Source: Dyella_A sp035685805 (GTDB lineage: Bacteria > Pseudomonadota > Gammaproteobacteria > Xanthomonadales > Rhodanobacteraceae). From it: a stretch of 64,000 nt of DNA. Shown piece by piece: positions 45,535-54,748 of this stretch; positions within the stretch are counted from its first letter, which is position 1, and the number at the start of each line of letters is the position of its first letter. A model generated the notes under the pieces. That model did no database searches and had not been told where the DNA came from. It saw only the letters and a list, made by a program, of their open reading frames with translations. A program made the translations under genes and the position numbers. The stretch is taken from the NCBI RefSeq assembly GCF_035685805.1, contig NZ_DASSAB010000026.1, positions 1-64,000 of the forward strand, given 5' to 3'.

Positions 45535-45566
45535 CCGTGGCGTAACCCGCTGTGGAGAAAGACCTC

Positions 45567-45773
45567 GTGAATCATCCCCTGCACACGCTCCGCACCCAGG
45601 CCGCGACCACGCGCGCCGGCAGCCTTTCGCTCACACGTGACCCCGTCGCGCCGGTGCGCACACTCTCCAGCGACCAATTGCTGGACGGCGGGCGCGAGCT
45701 GGTCATCCGTCACCAGGGTGGTGAATACCACCTGCGGCTGACCCGCAACGACAAGCTGATCCTCACCAAGTAG
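45567..45773 (+). CDS. hemP: Hemin uptake protein HemP
   Basis: A 68-residue HemP (PF10636-type). The diagnostic C-terminal half reads SDQLLDGGRELVIRHQGG then EYHLRLTRNDKLILTK. Members are iron-regulated, and in some bacteria they act as activators of hemin-receptor genes. The start is GTG 45567, 9 nt after GGAG; an in-frame GTG at 45552 overlaps that site. No TonB-dependent receptor follows directly, so here hemP is separated from its usual partners. Confidence 0.88.
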   Translation: MNHPLHTLRTQAATTRAGSLSLTRDPVAPVRTLSSDQLLDGGRELVIRHQGGEYHLRLTRNDKLILTK

Positions 45774-45878
45774 CAGGTCCGCCGGCGGCCCCGCGGCGGC
45801 CGGTGAGGTTTTCGTTTCCGGCCTATTGCCAGCGTCGTCGCGGACGAGCAGCCGGGCCCTCCGCTGGAGGCTGATCGC

Positions 45879-46427
45879 ATGACCCCCTCGCTGACCCGGC
45901 GGCTGCTGCGCAGCTCCGCCATGACCGGCACCACCGCGCGCTGGCTGCGTCCCGAACCGCAACGCCTGGCACGCGACCTGGCCACGCTCGGGCCTGTGCT
46001 GTGCCTGTGGTCCGAGCCGCCGCAGACCGCCAGCCTCGCCAGCCATCGGCTGTTGGTGGCCGCACCGGAGCTGCAGGTGCTGGCGCGGCCCGGGTTCCTC
46101 TGCCACGCCTGTGCAGTCACTGCCGATGGTCCCCGCGAGTGGCTTACCGCGTGTGACGACGCCGGCGTGCCGCGCCTGCAACTGCACCTGCTGCCGGACA
46201 CCGACTATCTGGCATGGGACGGCCTGGTCGCCACGGCGCCGGAGCTACCGTCGCTGGGGCCGCCGCCGTCGCTGCGCGGCAGTCGCGCCCGTCGGCTGCG
46301 CTTCACCCTGCAGCCGCTCGGGCCGTGCGCGCTGCTGAGCGTGCGCAACGCCGGGCCCGCCGGCGCGTTGAGCTGGCAAACCGCCCGCTCGCTGGCGCAC
46401 GGCGAAGGCGCCCGGCTGATCGACTGA
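45879..46427 (+). CDS. Unknown protein downstream of hemP
   Basis: A 182-residue, Arg/Leu/Pro-rich soluble protein of no family I recognise. ATG 45879 has GGAGG 8 nt upstream. It has no signal peptide or membrane helix. A central stretch with FLCHACAVTADGPREWLTA and QLHLLPDTDYLAWDGLVA is the most protein-like part. It lies 105 bp after hemP on the same strand, so it may share Fur control and have a role in heme or iron use; that is inference from position only. Confidence 0.55.
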   Translation: MTPSLTRRLLRSSAMTGTTARWLRPEPQRLARDLATLGPVLCLWSEPPQTASLASHRLLVAAPELQVLARPGFLCHACAVTADGPREWLTACDDAGVPRLQLHLLPDTDYLAWDGLVATAPELPSLGPPPSLRGSRARRLRFTLQPLGPCALLSVRNAGPAGALSWQTARSLAHGEGARLID

Positions 46428-46617
46428 CCGCAGCGTCCGGGCCGAGGGTACGCGCCTGTCCGGCTTGTCCGTCCGCGTGTCCGCGGACACCGGGCACGGC
46501 CGCAGCGGAGGCGCCCAAACCCTTGGCGCACAACGATCGCGCGCTTCGCGCCGCGCTGGCACGGCGCTTGCTGAACAGTCTCCATGGCCGCACCTGTCCG
46601 CGGCCACGGGGACTGCA

Positions 46618-47889
46618 ATGATTCGTGACACTTCCGCCCAAGACCGCATGGTCGAGGTCAAGCCCAACCGCAAGCGTCGCCTGCTCTGGATCGGTGCCGG
46701 CGTGGCCGTGCTCGCCGCGCTGGCGATCGCCATGCCCGGCGTGATGCGGCTGTTCTCCGCCGATGCATCGGTCAGCGCCTCGCGACTGGCTTTCGCCACG
46801 GTGAGCCGCGGCCCGTTCGTGCGCGACATCGCGGCCGAGGGCAAGGTGGTCGCGGCGGTCAGTCCCACGCTCTACGCCACCTCCAGCGGCGCAGTCACGC
46901 TGAAGGTGCACGCTGGCGACACGGTGAAGCAGGGCGACGTGCTGGCCACCATTGTCAGCCCCAAGCTCACCAACAAGCTGGCGCAGGAGCAGTCCAACGC
47001 CGACGCGATGGAAGTGGAATACAAGCGCGCCCAGATCGACGCGCAGAAAAAGAAAGCCGAGCTGCAGCAGGCCTACGACAACGCCCAGATCGACGCCCAG
47101 GCCGCCCGCCGCACGCTCGAGCGCAACACGGCCGCCTTCGGCAAGGGCGCCGTCTCAAAAACCGACGTCGACACCGCCAACGACACGCTGCAGAAGGCCG
47201 AGATCGCCCAGCGCCACGCCAAGGCCAACCTCGGCATGGACAACGACAGCCTGGCGTTCGACATCCAGTCCAAGAAGCTTGCGCACGATCGCCAGGTGCT
47301 GCTGGTGAAAGACCTGCAGCGCCAGGTGGACGATCTAAACGTGAAGTCACCGGTGGACGGGCAGGTCGGCCAGCTGTTCATCGCCGAGCGCGCCACCGTT
47401 GCCAAGGACGCCCAGCTGCTGAGCGTGATCGACCTCAGCGCACTGCAGGTGGAGATGCAGGTGCCGGAAAGCTTCGCCCGTGATCTGGCGATCGGCATGC
47501 CCGGCGAGATCAGCGGCAACGGCCGCACCTGGCAAGGCAAGGTGAGTGCGATCTCGCCCGAGGTGGTCAACGGCGAAGTTGCCGCGCGGCTTGCCTTCGA
47601 TGGCTCCACGCCCAAGCAGTTGCGCCAGAGCCAGCGGTTGTCGGTGCGGGTGCTGCTGGACAAGCGCGACGACGTGCTCACCGTGCAGCGCGGCTCGTTC
47701 GTGGATGAGTCCGGCGGCAACTACGCCTACGTCGTCGCCGACGGCATCGCCACCAAGACGCCGATCCGCGTGGGCGCCAGCAGCATCGACAAGGTCGAGA
47801 TCCTGGATGGCCTCAAAGAGGGCGACAAGATCGTGATCTCCGGTACCGACAGCTTCAAGAGCGCGGCGCGCGTCGCCATCAGTAACTGA
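46618..47889 (+). CDS. Membrane-fusion (HlyD/MacA-type) periplasmic adaptor
   Basis: A 423-residue adaptor. An N-terminal membrane anchor (about 22-40) leads the lipoyl half-motifs AAEGKVVAAVSPTLYA and LKVHAGDTVKQGDVLATI. A long coiled-coil hairpin (about 115-225, rich in Lys, Gln and Ala) is followed by the second lipoyl half KSPVDGQVGQLFIAERATV, a beta-barrel and a membrane-proximal domain. MacA-like proteins couple inner-membrane ABC transporters to the outer membrane. ATG 46618 is chosen. It heads the cluster of one ATPase and ten permeases; no outer-membrane TolC is in the window. Confidence 0.9.
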   Translation: MIRDTSAQDRMVEVKPNRKRRLLWIGAGVAVLAALAIAMPGVMRLFSADASVSASRLAFATVSRGPFVRDIAAEGKVVAAVSPTLYATSSGAVTLKVHAGDTVKQGDVLATIVSPKLTNKLAQEQSNADAMEVEYKRAQIDAQKKKAELQQAYDNAQIDAQAARRTLERNTAAFGKGAVSKTDVDTANDTLQKAEIAQRHAKANLGMDNDSLAFDIQSKKLAHDRQVLLVKDLQRQVDDLNVKSPVDGQVGQLFIAERATVAKDAQLLSVIDLSALQVEMQVPESFARDLAIGMPGEISGNGRTWQGKVSAISPEVVNGEVAARLAFDGSTPKQLRQSQRLSVRVLLDKRDDVLTVQRGSFVDESGGNYAYVVADGIATKTPIRVGASSIDKVEILDGLKEGDKIVISGTDSFKSAARVAISN

Positions 47890-47950
47890 CCGTTGCCATC
47901 AGCTGGCGCCATCACCGCTCCAGGCTCCATTCCGTCAGATCCTGCATGAC

Positions 47951-48031
47951 GTCATTCCCGCGCAAGCGGGAATTCATGGGGATCTGATGCACCAACGCAA
48001 GAAGGCTTTCCGCTCGCGCGGGAATGATGAC
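47951..48031. repeat. Inverted pair of GTCATTCCCGCG-type repeats
   Basis: GTCATTCCCGCGCAAGCGGGAAT (47951-47973) and the inverted partner CGCGCGGGAATGATGAC (48015-48031) lie between the adaptor and the ATPase genes. They could fold into nested hairpins and reduce read-through from the adaptor gene to the ATPase. Confidence 0.65.
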
Positions 48032-48131
48032 CAAAGGACTGGTCAGGTCGCCGACCCCAAGACGGGCGAGGCGACACCCATCTCCAGGTTCTCCGTATTC
48101 AACCCCGGCTCATCCACCGAAGGACTCCACC

Positions 48132-48851
48132 ATGCTCAAGATGACTCACCTGTCCAAGGTCTACCGCACCGAAGTGGTGGAGACCTACGCGCTGCGCGAC
48201 TTCAACATCGACGTGAAGGAGGGCGAGTTCGTCGCGGTCACCGGGCCGTCCGGCTCGGGCAAGACCACCTTCCTCACCATCGCCGGGCTGCTGGAGACCT
48301 TCACCGGCGGCACCTATCACCTGGACGGCATCGAGGTGAGCAAGCTGGATGACAACGCGCGCTCGAAGATCCGCAACGAGAAGATCGGCTTCATCTTCCA
48401 GGCGTTCAACCTGATCCCCGACCTCAACGTGTTCGACAACGTCGAGGTGCCGCTGCGCTACCGCGGCATGAAGTCGGCCGAGCGCAAGCAGCGGATCATG
48501 GACGCGCTCGAGCGCGTGGGCCTGGCCTCGCGCGCCAAGCACTACCCGGCCGAACTGTCCGGCGGCCAGCAGCAGCGCGTGGCGATCGCCCGCGCCCTGG
48601 CGGGCAGCCCGCGCCTGCTGCTGGCGGATGAACCGACCGGCAACCTGGACACCCAGATGGCGCGCAGCGTGCTGGAGTTGCTCGAAGAGATCCACCGCGA
48701 CGGCGCCACCATCGTCATGGTTACCCACGATCCCGAGCTCGCCGCGCGCGCGCAGCGCAACGTGCACGTGATCGACGGGCAGGTGGTGGACCTGGCCGAG
48801 GATCCGCGCTTCCACACGCACCCGGCCCACGCCGAGGCCGGCCGCAGCTGA
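48132..48851 (+). CDS. ABC transporter ATPase (MacB/LolD type)
   Basis: A 239-residue ATPase with Walker A GPSGSGKTT, Q-loop FIFQAFNLIPDL, signature LSGGQQQRVAIARAL, Walker B LLLADEPTGNLD and H-loop VTHDPE. The closest families are the LolD/MacB ATPases that drive mechanotransmission through FtsX-type permeases. ATG 48132 (MLKMTHLSKVYRTE) is chosen. It is the only ATPase gene beside ten permease genes, so it must serve all of them if they are functional. Confidence 0.93.
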   Translation: MLKMTHLSKVYRTEVVETYALRDFNIDVKEGEFVAVTGPSGSGKTTFLTIAGLLETFTGGTYHLDGIEVSKLDDNARSKIRNEKIGFIFQAFNLIPDLNVFDNVEVPLRYRGMKSAERKQRIMDALERVGLASRAKHYPAELSGGQQQRVAIARALAGSPRLLLADEPTGNLDTQMARSVLELLEEIHRDGATIVMVTHDPELAARAQRNVHVIDGQVVDLAEDPRFHTHPAHAEAGRS

Positions 48852-48911
48852 GCCACCGACGGCTCCTCCGGGAGCCGCCGCCGAACGATTCCGCGCACCA
48901 GGACTCTCCCC

Positions 48912-50219
48912 ATGTTCGCGTACTACTTCCAGCTCGGCCTGCGCAGCCTGCGCCGCAACCCGATGCTCACCGCGCTGATGGTGATGGCCATCGGCTTTGG
49001 CGTAGCCGCATCGATGACCACCTACTCGGTGTTCCGCGCCACATCGAACAACCCCATCCCTGGCAAGTCCGACCAGCTCTACGCGGTCCAGATCGCCAAC
49101 TGGAAGGCGGAAGATCTGGACAAGGGCGAGCCGCCCTCGGCGCTGACCTATACCGATGCCATGGCCTTCATGCAGGCGCACCGGGCCAAGCGGCAGACCG
49201 CGCTGTATCCGATCGCTCCGTCGGTGATTCCGGCGGACGCCACGCGCCTGCCGCTACAGGAGAACAGCTACGCCTGGTACGGCGACGCGTTCGCCATGTT
49301 CGACATTCCGTTTCTCTATGGCGGCGCCTGGACCCAGGCGCAGGACGATGCGCGCGCCGCCGTGGTGGTGATCGGCAAGAAGCTCAACGACAAGCTGTTC
49401 AACGGCGCCAACAGCGTCGGCAAGTCGATCAACTTGGACGGGCACGACTACCGCATCACCGGCGTGATCGACGCGTGGGATCCGCAGCCGCTGTTTTTCG
49501 ACCCGGTCAACACCGGTGGCTTCGGTGACCCGATCGGCCTGTTCATTCCGTTCACCCGTGCCGTCGACCTGCAGATGCCCTCCGCCGGCAACAACAACTG
49601 CAACGCCACGCCGGGCCCAGGCTGGGACAGCTGGCTGCATTCGGAATGCATCTGGATCGAGTACTGGGCCGAGCTCCCCGCAAAGGCCGACGCCGACGCA
49701 TACCGTCAGTGGCTGACCGGCTACGCCGCCGAGCAGCAGCGTGCCGGTCGTTTCACGTGGGCGCCAAACGTGCGCCTGCGCAACGTCGCCGACTGGCTCG
49801 ACTTCCAGAAGGTGGTGCCGCCGGAGTCGAAGATCTCGCTGCTGGTGTCGCTGGGCTTTCTGCTGATCTGCCTGGTCAACACGGTCGGGCTGTTGCTGGC
49901 CAAGTTCATGCGCCGCTCGCCGGAGATCGGCGTGCGACGGGCGCTCGGTGCCTCACGGCGAGAGATCTATCTGCAGTTCCTGATCGAAGCGGGCACGGTG
50001 GGGCTGACCGGCGGTGCGCTTGGCCTGCTGCTTACCGGCCTGGGCGTGCTGGGCGTGGGCTGGGTGTTCGACGAGCAGATCGCGCGGCTGGCCACGCTGG
50101 ACCTGAAGCTGGTGATGCTGACCCTGGTGGCCGCTGTGCTGGCCACGCTGATCGCCGCGTTCTATCCCACATGGCGGGCGGCGCAGGTGCAGCCGGCCTG
50201 GCAACTGAAGTCCAACTGA
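48912..50219 (+). CDS. FtsX/MacB-type ABC permease, A subunit of pair 1
   Basis: A 435-residue permease of type A (long). One N-terminal helix (about 20-40) is followed by a large periplasmic MacB_PCD-like domain (about 45-320) and three C-terminal helices. It starts MFAYYFQLGLRSLRRN. The FtsX motif FMRRSPEIGVRRALGASRRE follows helix 2. The periplasmic domain carries Cys230 and Cys246, matched in the other A subunits. It ends YPTWRAAQVQPAWQLKSN. Its partner starts 14 nt downstream. Pair 1 looks the most divergent of the five in the periplasmic part. Confidence 0.9.
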   Translation: MFAYYFQLGLRSLRRNPMLTALMVMAIGFGVAASMTTYSVFRATSNNPIPGKSDQLYAVQIANWKAEDLDKGEPPSALTYTDAMAFMQAHRAKRQTALYPIAPSVIPADATRLPLQENSYAWYGDAFAMFDIPFLYGGAWTQAQDDARAAVVVIGKKLNDKLFNGANSVGKSINLDGHDYRITGVIDAWDPQPLFFDPVNTGGFGDPIGLFIPFTRAVDLQMPSAGNNNCNATPGPGWDSWLHSECIWIEYWAELPAKADADAYRQWLTGYAAEQQRAGRFTWAPNVRLRNVADWLDFQKVVPPESKISLLVSLGFLLICLVNTVGLLLAKFMRRSPEIGVRRALGASRREIYLQFLIEAGTVGLTGGALGLLLTGLGVLGVGWVFDEQIARLATLDLKLVMLTLVAAVLATLIAAFYPTWRAAQVQPAWQLKSN

Positions 50220-50233
50220 CGGAGGCGATGACA

Positions 50234-51466
50234 ATGCTGCAGATCAAGCCCATTCTCGTCGCACTCAAGCGGCACAAGGCAGGCACGCTGCTCATCGCAC
50301 TGCAGATCGCGCTGACCCTGGCGATCGTGTGCAACGCGCTGTTCATCATCCGCCAGCGCACCGAACATCTGGCGCGACCGACGGGTCTGGTGGAAAGCAA
50401 TCTTCTGACCGTCGCCAACCGGTGGGTGGGCGCGGACGAGGGCGCCACCACCGCGCTCACCCGCACCGATCTCGCCACGCTGCGGCAGATTCCCGGCGTT
50501 GCCGATGCCACCACCATCAACTCCTACCCGCTGCGCGGTGGCGGCTGGTCGACCAGCGTGGACACGCGGCCTGAATCGAGGAAAGAGCAAGCGCACACCA
50601 CGCTGTACTTCAGCGACGACCACGCGCTTTCGGTGCTCGGCGTGAAGCTGGTCAGCGGGCGCAATTTCCGCGCTGACGAAATCGGTGCGATCGATGCCAA
50701 GAGCTTCGACACCGCACCGGCGGTGATCATCTCCAAGGCATTGTCGGACAAGCTCTACCCCGCCGGCGGTGCGCTGGGCAAGCCGATCTATCTGTCGGGC
50801 CTGTCCAAGCCGAGTACCGTGATCGGCGTGGTCGAGCGCCTGCAGGTGCCGTGGACCGGCAACTGGGCCAACAACTTCGCCGAGAACTCGGTGCTCATCC
50901 CGGTACTGCTGACCGGCAACTTCGGAACCTATCTGGTCCGCGCACAACCGGGCCAGCTGGCGGCGATCACCGAGCGTGTGCCGGCTACGCTGATCAAGAC
51001 CAACCGCATGCGCGTGATCCCGGAAGAACGCGGCGTGCGCACGTTTGCCAGGGTGCGGGAGGATGCCTACAAGAGTGATCGCGGCATGGCGATCCTGATG
51101 GGTGTCGTTTGCGCCGTGCTGCTGACCATCACGGCGGCCGGCATCGTGGGCCTGACCAGTTTCTGGGTCGGCCAGCGCCGCAAGCAGATCGGCGTGCGCC
51201 GCGCGCTGGGGGCGACCAAGCGCGACATCCTGTCCTACTTCCTTACCGAGAACCTGCTGATCGGCATCGGCGGCGTGCTGGTCGGGGCGACGCTGGCGAT
51301 CGGCATGAACCTGTGGCTGGTCAACCACTTCGAGATGGAACGGCTGTCGCTGTTGTACGTGGTCGCCGGTGTCGTCGCGCTGCTGCTTCTCGGCCAGGGC
51401 GCGGTGCTTGCTCCGGCGCTGCGCGCCTCGCGCGTGTCCCCGGTAGAGGCAACCCGTTCGGTGTAG
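50234..51466 (+). CDS. FtsX/MacB-type ABC permease, B subunit of pair 1
   Basis: A 410-residue permease of type B (short): start MLQIKPILVALKRHKAG, first helix LALTLAIVCNALFII-like sequence (IALTLAIVCNALFII), periplasmic domain to about 285, then three helices with VGQRRKQIGVRRALGATKRD and an end APALRASRVSPVEATRSV. ATG 50234 is preferred to the ATG at 50228, since GGAGG lies 8 nt before it and the other B subunits begin similarly. It is predicted to form a heterodimer with the A subunit. Confidence 0.9.
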   Translation: MLQIKPILVALKRHKAGTLLIALQIALTLAIVCNALFIIRQRTEHLARPTGLVESNLLTVANRWVGADEGATTALTRTDLATLRQIPGVADATTINSYPLRGGGWSTSVDTRPESRKEQAHTTLYFSDDHALSVLGVKLVSGRNFRADEIGAIDAKSFDTAPAVIISKALSDKLYPAGGALGKPIYLSGLSKPSTVIGVVERLQVPWTGNWANNFAENSVLIPVLLTGNFGTYLVRAQPGQLAAITERVPATLIKTNRMRVIPEERGVRTFARVREDAYKSDRGMAILMGVVCAVLLTITAAGIVGLTSFWVGQRRKQIGVRRALGATKRDILSYFLTENLLIGIGGVLVGATLAIGMNLWLVNHFEMERLSLLYVVAGVVALLLLGQGAVLAPALRASRVSPVEATRSV

Positions 51467-51495
51467 GGCGACTGGCTGCGCGTCGAATCATCCAT

Positions 51496-51522
51496 GGACG
51501 CGCCGTCGCGCACGGCGCGTCC
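51496..51522. repeat. Hairpin between pair 1 and the SnoaL-like gene
   Basis: GGACGCGCCG (51496-51505) and CGGCGCGTCC (51513-51522) form a perfect 10-bp stem with a 7-nt loop, 30 nt after the stop of the pair 1 B subunit. There is no T-run. It may stabilise the upstream mRNA or slow transcription. Confidence 0.6.
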
Positions 51523-51551
51523 ACTCACCAAGGCACAGCGGGGGAACCTCC

Positions 51552-52052
51552 TTGATCGCTCGATCCACCACGATCTGCCTGGCGCTGCTGGCGCTGTCCC
51601 TGCCGGCGGTCACCCCGGCGGCGGATGCACGCCCGGCCGGGCTGGCACCTTCGGACCAGTTGTTCACCACGATCGCCGCGCTCGACACGGCGGTGTTCGA
51701 CGCGTTCAACCACTGCAGCCTCCCGGGCCAACTGCAAAGGCACGCCAGCTACTTCGCGCCAGACGTCGAGTTCTATCACGACAACGGCGGCGTCACCTGG
51801 ACGCGCGAGGAGATGCTCGCCCGGACCGAGCAGAACGTGTGCGGTCACTTCCGGCGCGAGCTGGTCGCGGGCAGCCTGCAGGTGTTTCCGATCAAGGATT
51901 TCGGCGCCATCGAACAAGGCGTGCACCGCTTCTGCCAGTTCGATACCGGCAAGTGCGACGGCATCGCCAACTTCGTGGTGGTCTGGCGCCACCAGGGCGA
52001 CACGTGGCAGATCACGCGCGTGCTGAGCTACGGGCATCAGGCGCTCGAATAG
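51552..52052 (+). CDS. Secreted NTF2/SnoaL-like protein
   Basis: A 166-residue protein with signal peptide (MIARSTTICLALLALSLPAV, cleaved near ADA) and an NTF2-like alpha+beta cone (DUF4440/SnoaL type). It starts with a helix (QLFTTIAALDTAVFDAFN), then FAPDVEFYHDNGGVTWTRE, and ends VVWRHQGDTWQITRVLSYGHQ. Such domains bind small ligands or catalyse isomerisation or hydrolysis. The start is TTG 51552, unusual here; no nearby ATG keeps the signal peptide. It is the only non-transporter gene inside the permease array and may present substrate to the transporter, by inference. Confidence 0.8.
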   Translation: MIARSTTICLALLALSLPAVTPAADARPAGLAPSDQLFTTIAALDTAVFDAFNHCSLPGQLQRHASYFAPDVEFYHDNGGVTWTREEMLARTEQNVCGHFRRELVAGSLQVFPIKDFGAIEQGVHRFCQFDTGKCDGIANFVVVWRHQGDTWQITRVLSYGHQALE

Positions 52053-52131
52053 CGGGGTTCGCGCGCGCCACGCAAAGGCCTGGCCGCGAGCTGAAGTTTT
52101 TTCTCGTGACTCACGTTCTGGAAATCCGCCC

Positions 52132-53436
52132 ATGTTTGCCTACCACCTGGACCTGGCGCTGCGCAGCCTGAAGCGCAACAAGGTGCTCACCACGCTGATG
52201 GTGCTGGCACTGGCGCTGGGTATCGGGGCATCGATCACCACGCTCACGGTGCTGCGACTGCTCTCGGGCGATCCGCTGCCGCAGAAGAGCGCGCGGCTGT
52301 ATTACCCGCAGCTCGATCCCAACGACAAGGATGGCTACGTGGCAGGGGAGAGCAAGCCGCCACCGACGATGACCTATGTCGACGCGATGAGCCTGCTGCA
52401 CGCGCGGCGCGCCACGCGCCAGGCAGTGATGGCGCTCACCCAGGCCAAGATCGTTCCGCAGCAGGCCAATGCCCATCCGTTCTTCAGCGACGGGGTCATG
52501 ACCACTGCGGACTTTTTCGCCATGTTCGACGCGCGCTTCCAGTACGGCAGTGGATGGACCGCGGAAGACGACGAGCGGGGAGCACCGCGGGTGGTGATCG
52601 CCGGCTTCCTCAACGACAAGCTGTTCGGCGGCGCCGATAGCGTGGGCCGGACGATTCGGCTGAACGATCACGACTTCCGCGTTGCCGGGGTGCTCGAGCC
52701 GTGGGCGCCGCAGCCGCGCTTCTATACACAGGGACTGGGCGGTCGCAGTTACGGCGACGGCGACGCGGTGTTCCTGCCGCTGAAGACCGCCCGCGACCTG
52801 AAGATGAGCCCGCAGGACACCGAGTGCTATGCCGAAGTGCCGGACTTCACCCACGTCGAGACGGCGCCGTGCATGTGGCTCGGCTTCTGGGTGGAGCTGG
52901 ACGATGCCGCTGCCGTGGCCAGCTATCGCGCGTTTCTGGACGGCTACGTGCGCCAGCAGATCGCCACCGGCCGCTTCGAGCGCAGCGATACCCGACTGCT
53001 GGATTTGATGGCCTGGCTGCGCGAGCGCCAGGTGGTGCCGGACGACGTGCGCCTGCAGGTGTACATGGCGTTCGGTTTCCTGCTGATCTGCGTGGTCAAC
53101 ACGGTCGGTCTGCTGCTGGCCAAGTGCCTGCGTCGGTCCCAGGAGATCGGCGTGCGCCGCGCGTTGGGTGCCACCCGCGGCGAGATCTTCAACCAGTTCA
53201 TGGTGGAGGCGGGCATCGTCGGGCTGGTCGGTGGAATGCTGGGGCTGGGATTCGCCGAGCTGGGCCTGTTCGGCATCCGTCACCAGCCCGCCGAGTACGC
53301 CGGGCTGGCGCGGCTGGACGCGGGGATGTTTGCGCTGACGTTTGCGGTGGCACTGGTAGCGAGCCTGGTGGCCGGCCTGCTGCCGGCGTGGCGCGCCTGC
53401 GTGCTGGCACCCGCTCCCCAACTCAAGGCGGCCTGA
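52132..53436 (+). CDS. FtsX/MacB-type ABC permease, A subunit of pair 2
   Basis: A 434-residue type A permease starting MFAYHLDLALRSLKRN. Topology is one helix, a periplasmic domain with LDPNDKDGY, FFAMFDARFQYGSGW and NDKLFGGADSVG, the cysteine pair Cys232/Cys247, and three C-terminal helices with CLRRSQEIGVRRALGATRGE. It ends LPAWRACVLAPAPQLKAA. The ATG at 52132 follows about 80 bp after the SnoaL-like gene. The partner B gene starts 9 nt downstream. Confidence 0.92.
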   Translation: MFAYHLDLALRSLKRNKVLTTLMVLALALGIGASITTLTVLRLLSGDPLPQKSARLYYPQLDPNDKDGYVAGESKPPPTMTYVDAMSLLHARRATRQAVMALTQAKIVPQQANAHPFFSDGVMTTADFFAMFDARFQYGSGWTAEDDERGAPRVVIAGFLNDKLFGGADSVGRTIRLNDHDFRVAGVLEPWAPQPRFYTQGLGGRSYGDGDAVFLPLKTARDLKMSPQDTECYAEVPDFTHVETAPCMWLGFWVELDDAAAVASYRAFLDGYVRQQIATGRFERSDTRLLDLMAWLRERQVVPDDVRLQVYMAFGFLLICVVNTVGLLLAKCLRRSQEIGVRRALGATRGEIFNQFMVEAGIVGLVGGMLGLGFAELGLFGIRHQPAEYAGLARLDAGMFALTFAVALVASLVAGLLPAWRACVLAPAPQLKAA

Positions 53437-53445
53437 GGCCAGACC

Positions 53446-54672
53446 ATGGAAATCCGTCCCATCTTTGCCAGTCTCCGCAAGCACCGGATTCCCGCGCTGC
53501 TGATCGTGCTGGAGATCGCGCTCGCCTGCGCCGTGCTGTGCAATGCCGTGTTCATGATCAGCCAGCGGGTGGCGGCGATCCATCTGCCCAACGGCATCGA
53601 CGAGCAGGGCATTGCGGTGGTCACCCTGCGCGGTTCCGACGACGAGCGCGTTGCCAGCGAGATCCCGCGCAACCTCGATGCGTTGCGCAGGCTGCGCGGA
53701 GTGCAGGCGGTGGCTGCGGTGAACACCCTGCCGCTGAGCCACAACAACTGGGGCTGGAGTTTCGGCACCACGCCCGACGCCACGCTCACTGCCAAGAACA
53801 GCCAGAACATCTCGATGTATTTCATCGGCAGCGGCGGCGAACGCGCGCTCGGGCTGCAACTGCTGCAGGGGCGCCTGTTCACCGAGCAGGAGTATGCGGA
53901 CTCGCATTTCGATACCTCTCCGCTGGCCGAGGCCCACTCGGTCATCGTCAACCAGCGCCTGGCGCAGGCCATGTGGCCAGGCCAGCCAGCGCTGGGCAAG
54001 GTGCTGTACTCGCTGCCGCACTACTACACGGTGGTAGGCGTAGTGGCCGATACGCTTCGACCCAACGTAGGCGATGGCGGCCCCTACAGCTACTACGCGG
54101 CCTGGTTCCCGATGAGCGCCGCCGGCTCCAAGGGGGCGCTCGGTCACTATGTCGTGCGCAGCGCTCCGGCCGATCGCGACCGCCTCGCGCGTGAGGCCGA
54201 GCAGGCGTTGACCGCCCTCAACCCCGACGCGGTCGCTCATGGCGTCAGCTATGGCGAGATCCGCGACAGCTACTTCGCCGACATGAGCGCCATGGCATGG
54301 ATGCTGGTGCTGGTGTGCGTGGTGATGCTGGCGGTCACTGCATTCGGCATCGTCGGCCTGACCAGTTTCTGGGTCAATCAGCGACGTCGGCAGATTGGTA
54401 TCCGCCGTGCGGTGGGCGCGTCGCGCGGCCACATCATGCAGTACTTCCTGACCGAGAACTTCCTGCTCACCGGCGCCGGCGTCGCCCTGGGCATGGTGCT
54501 GGCTTTCGGCATCAACCTGCACTTGATGCAGCACTACGAGATGGCGCGCATGCCCTGGTTCTACCTGCCCGGTGGTGCCGTCGCGCTGTGGCTGATCGGG
54601 CAACTGGCCGTGCTCGGCCCGGCCCTGCGCGCCGCCGCGGTGCCGCCCGTAGTAGCAACGAGGTCGGCGTGA
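53446..54672 (+). CDS. FtsX/MacB-type ABC permease, B subunit of pair 2
   Basis: A 408-residue type B permease: MEIRPIFASLRKHRIPALL start, first helix with ALACAVLCNAVFMISQ, a periplasmic domain with VNTLPLSHNNWGWSFG and RLFTEQEYADSHFDTSP, and three C-terminal helices with VNQRRRQIGIRRAVGASRGH. It ends ALRAAAVPPVVATRSA. It is close to the pair 3 to 5 B subunits in layout and in the ends of the protein. Confidence 0.92.
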   Translation: MEIRPIFASLRKHRIPALLIVLEIALACAVLCNAVFMISQRVAAIHLPNGIDEQGIAVVTLRGSDDERVASEIPRNLDALRRLRGVQAVAAVNTLPLSHNNWGWSFGTTPDATLTAKNSQNISMYFIGSGGERALGLQLLQGRLFTEQEYADSHFDTSPLAEAHSVIVNQRLAQAMWPGQPALGKVLYSLPHYYTVVGVVADTLRPNVGDGGPYSYYAAWFPMSAAGSKGALGHYVVRSAPADRDRLAREAEQALTALNPDAVAHGVSYGEIRDSYFADMSAMAWMLVLVCVVMLAVTAFGIVGLTSFWVNQRRRQIGIRRAVGASRGHIMQYFLTENFLLTGAGVALGMVLAFGINLHLMQHYEMARMPWFYLPGGAVALWLIGQLAVLGPALRAAAVPPVVATRSA

Positions 54673-54695
54673 TGAGCGAGCTGACCCACCACCGG

Positions 54696-54714
54696 AGCCC
54701 GGCTGCGGGCTTTT
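54696..54714 (+). terminator. Hairpin with short T-run between pairs 2 and 3
   Basis: AGCCCG-GCTG-CGGGCT followed by TTT gives a 6-bp stem with a short T-run (54711-54714) in the 76-bp gap after pair 2. It could act as a partial terminator or attenuator and lower expression of downstream pairs. Confidence 0.4.
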
Positions 54715-54748
54715 CCCGGAACCTGACCCTGCGTGCGGAGTGATGACG

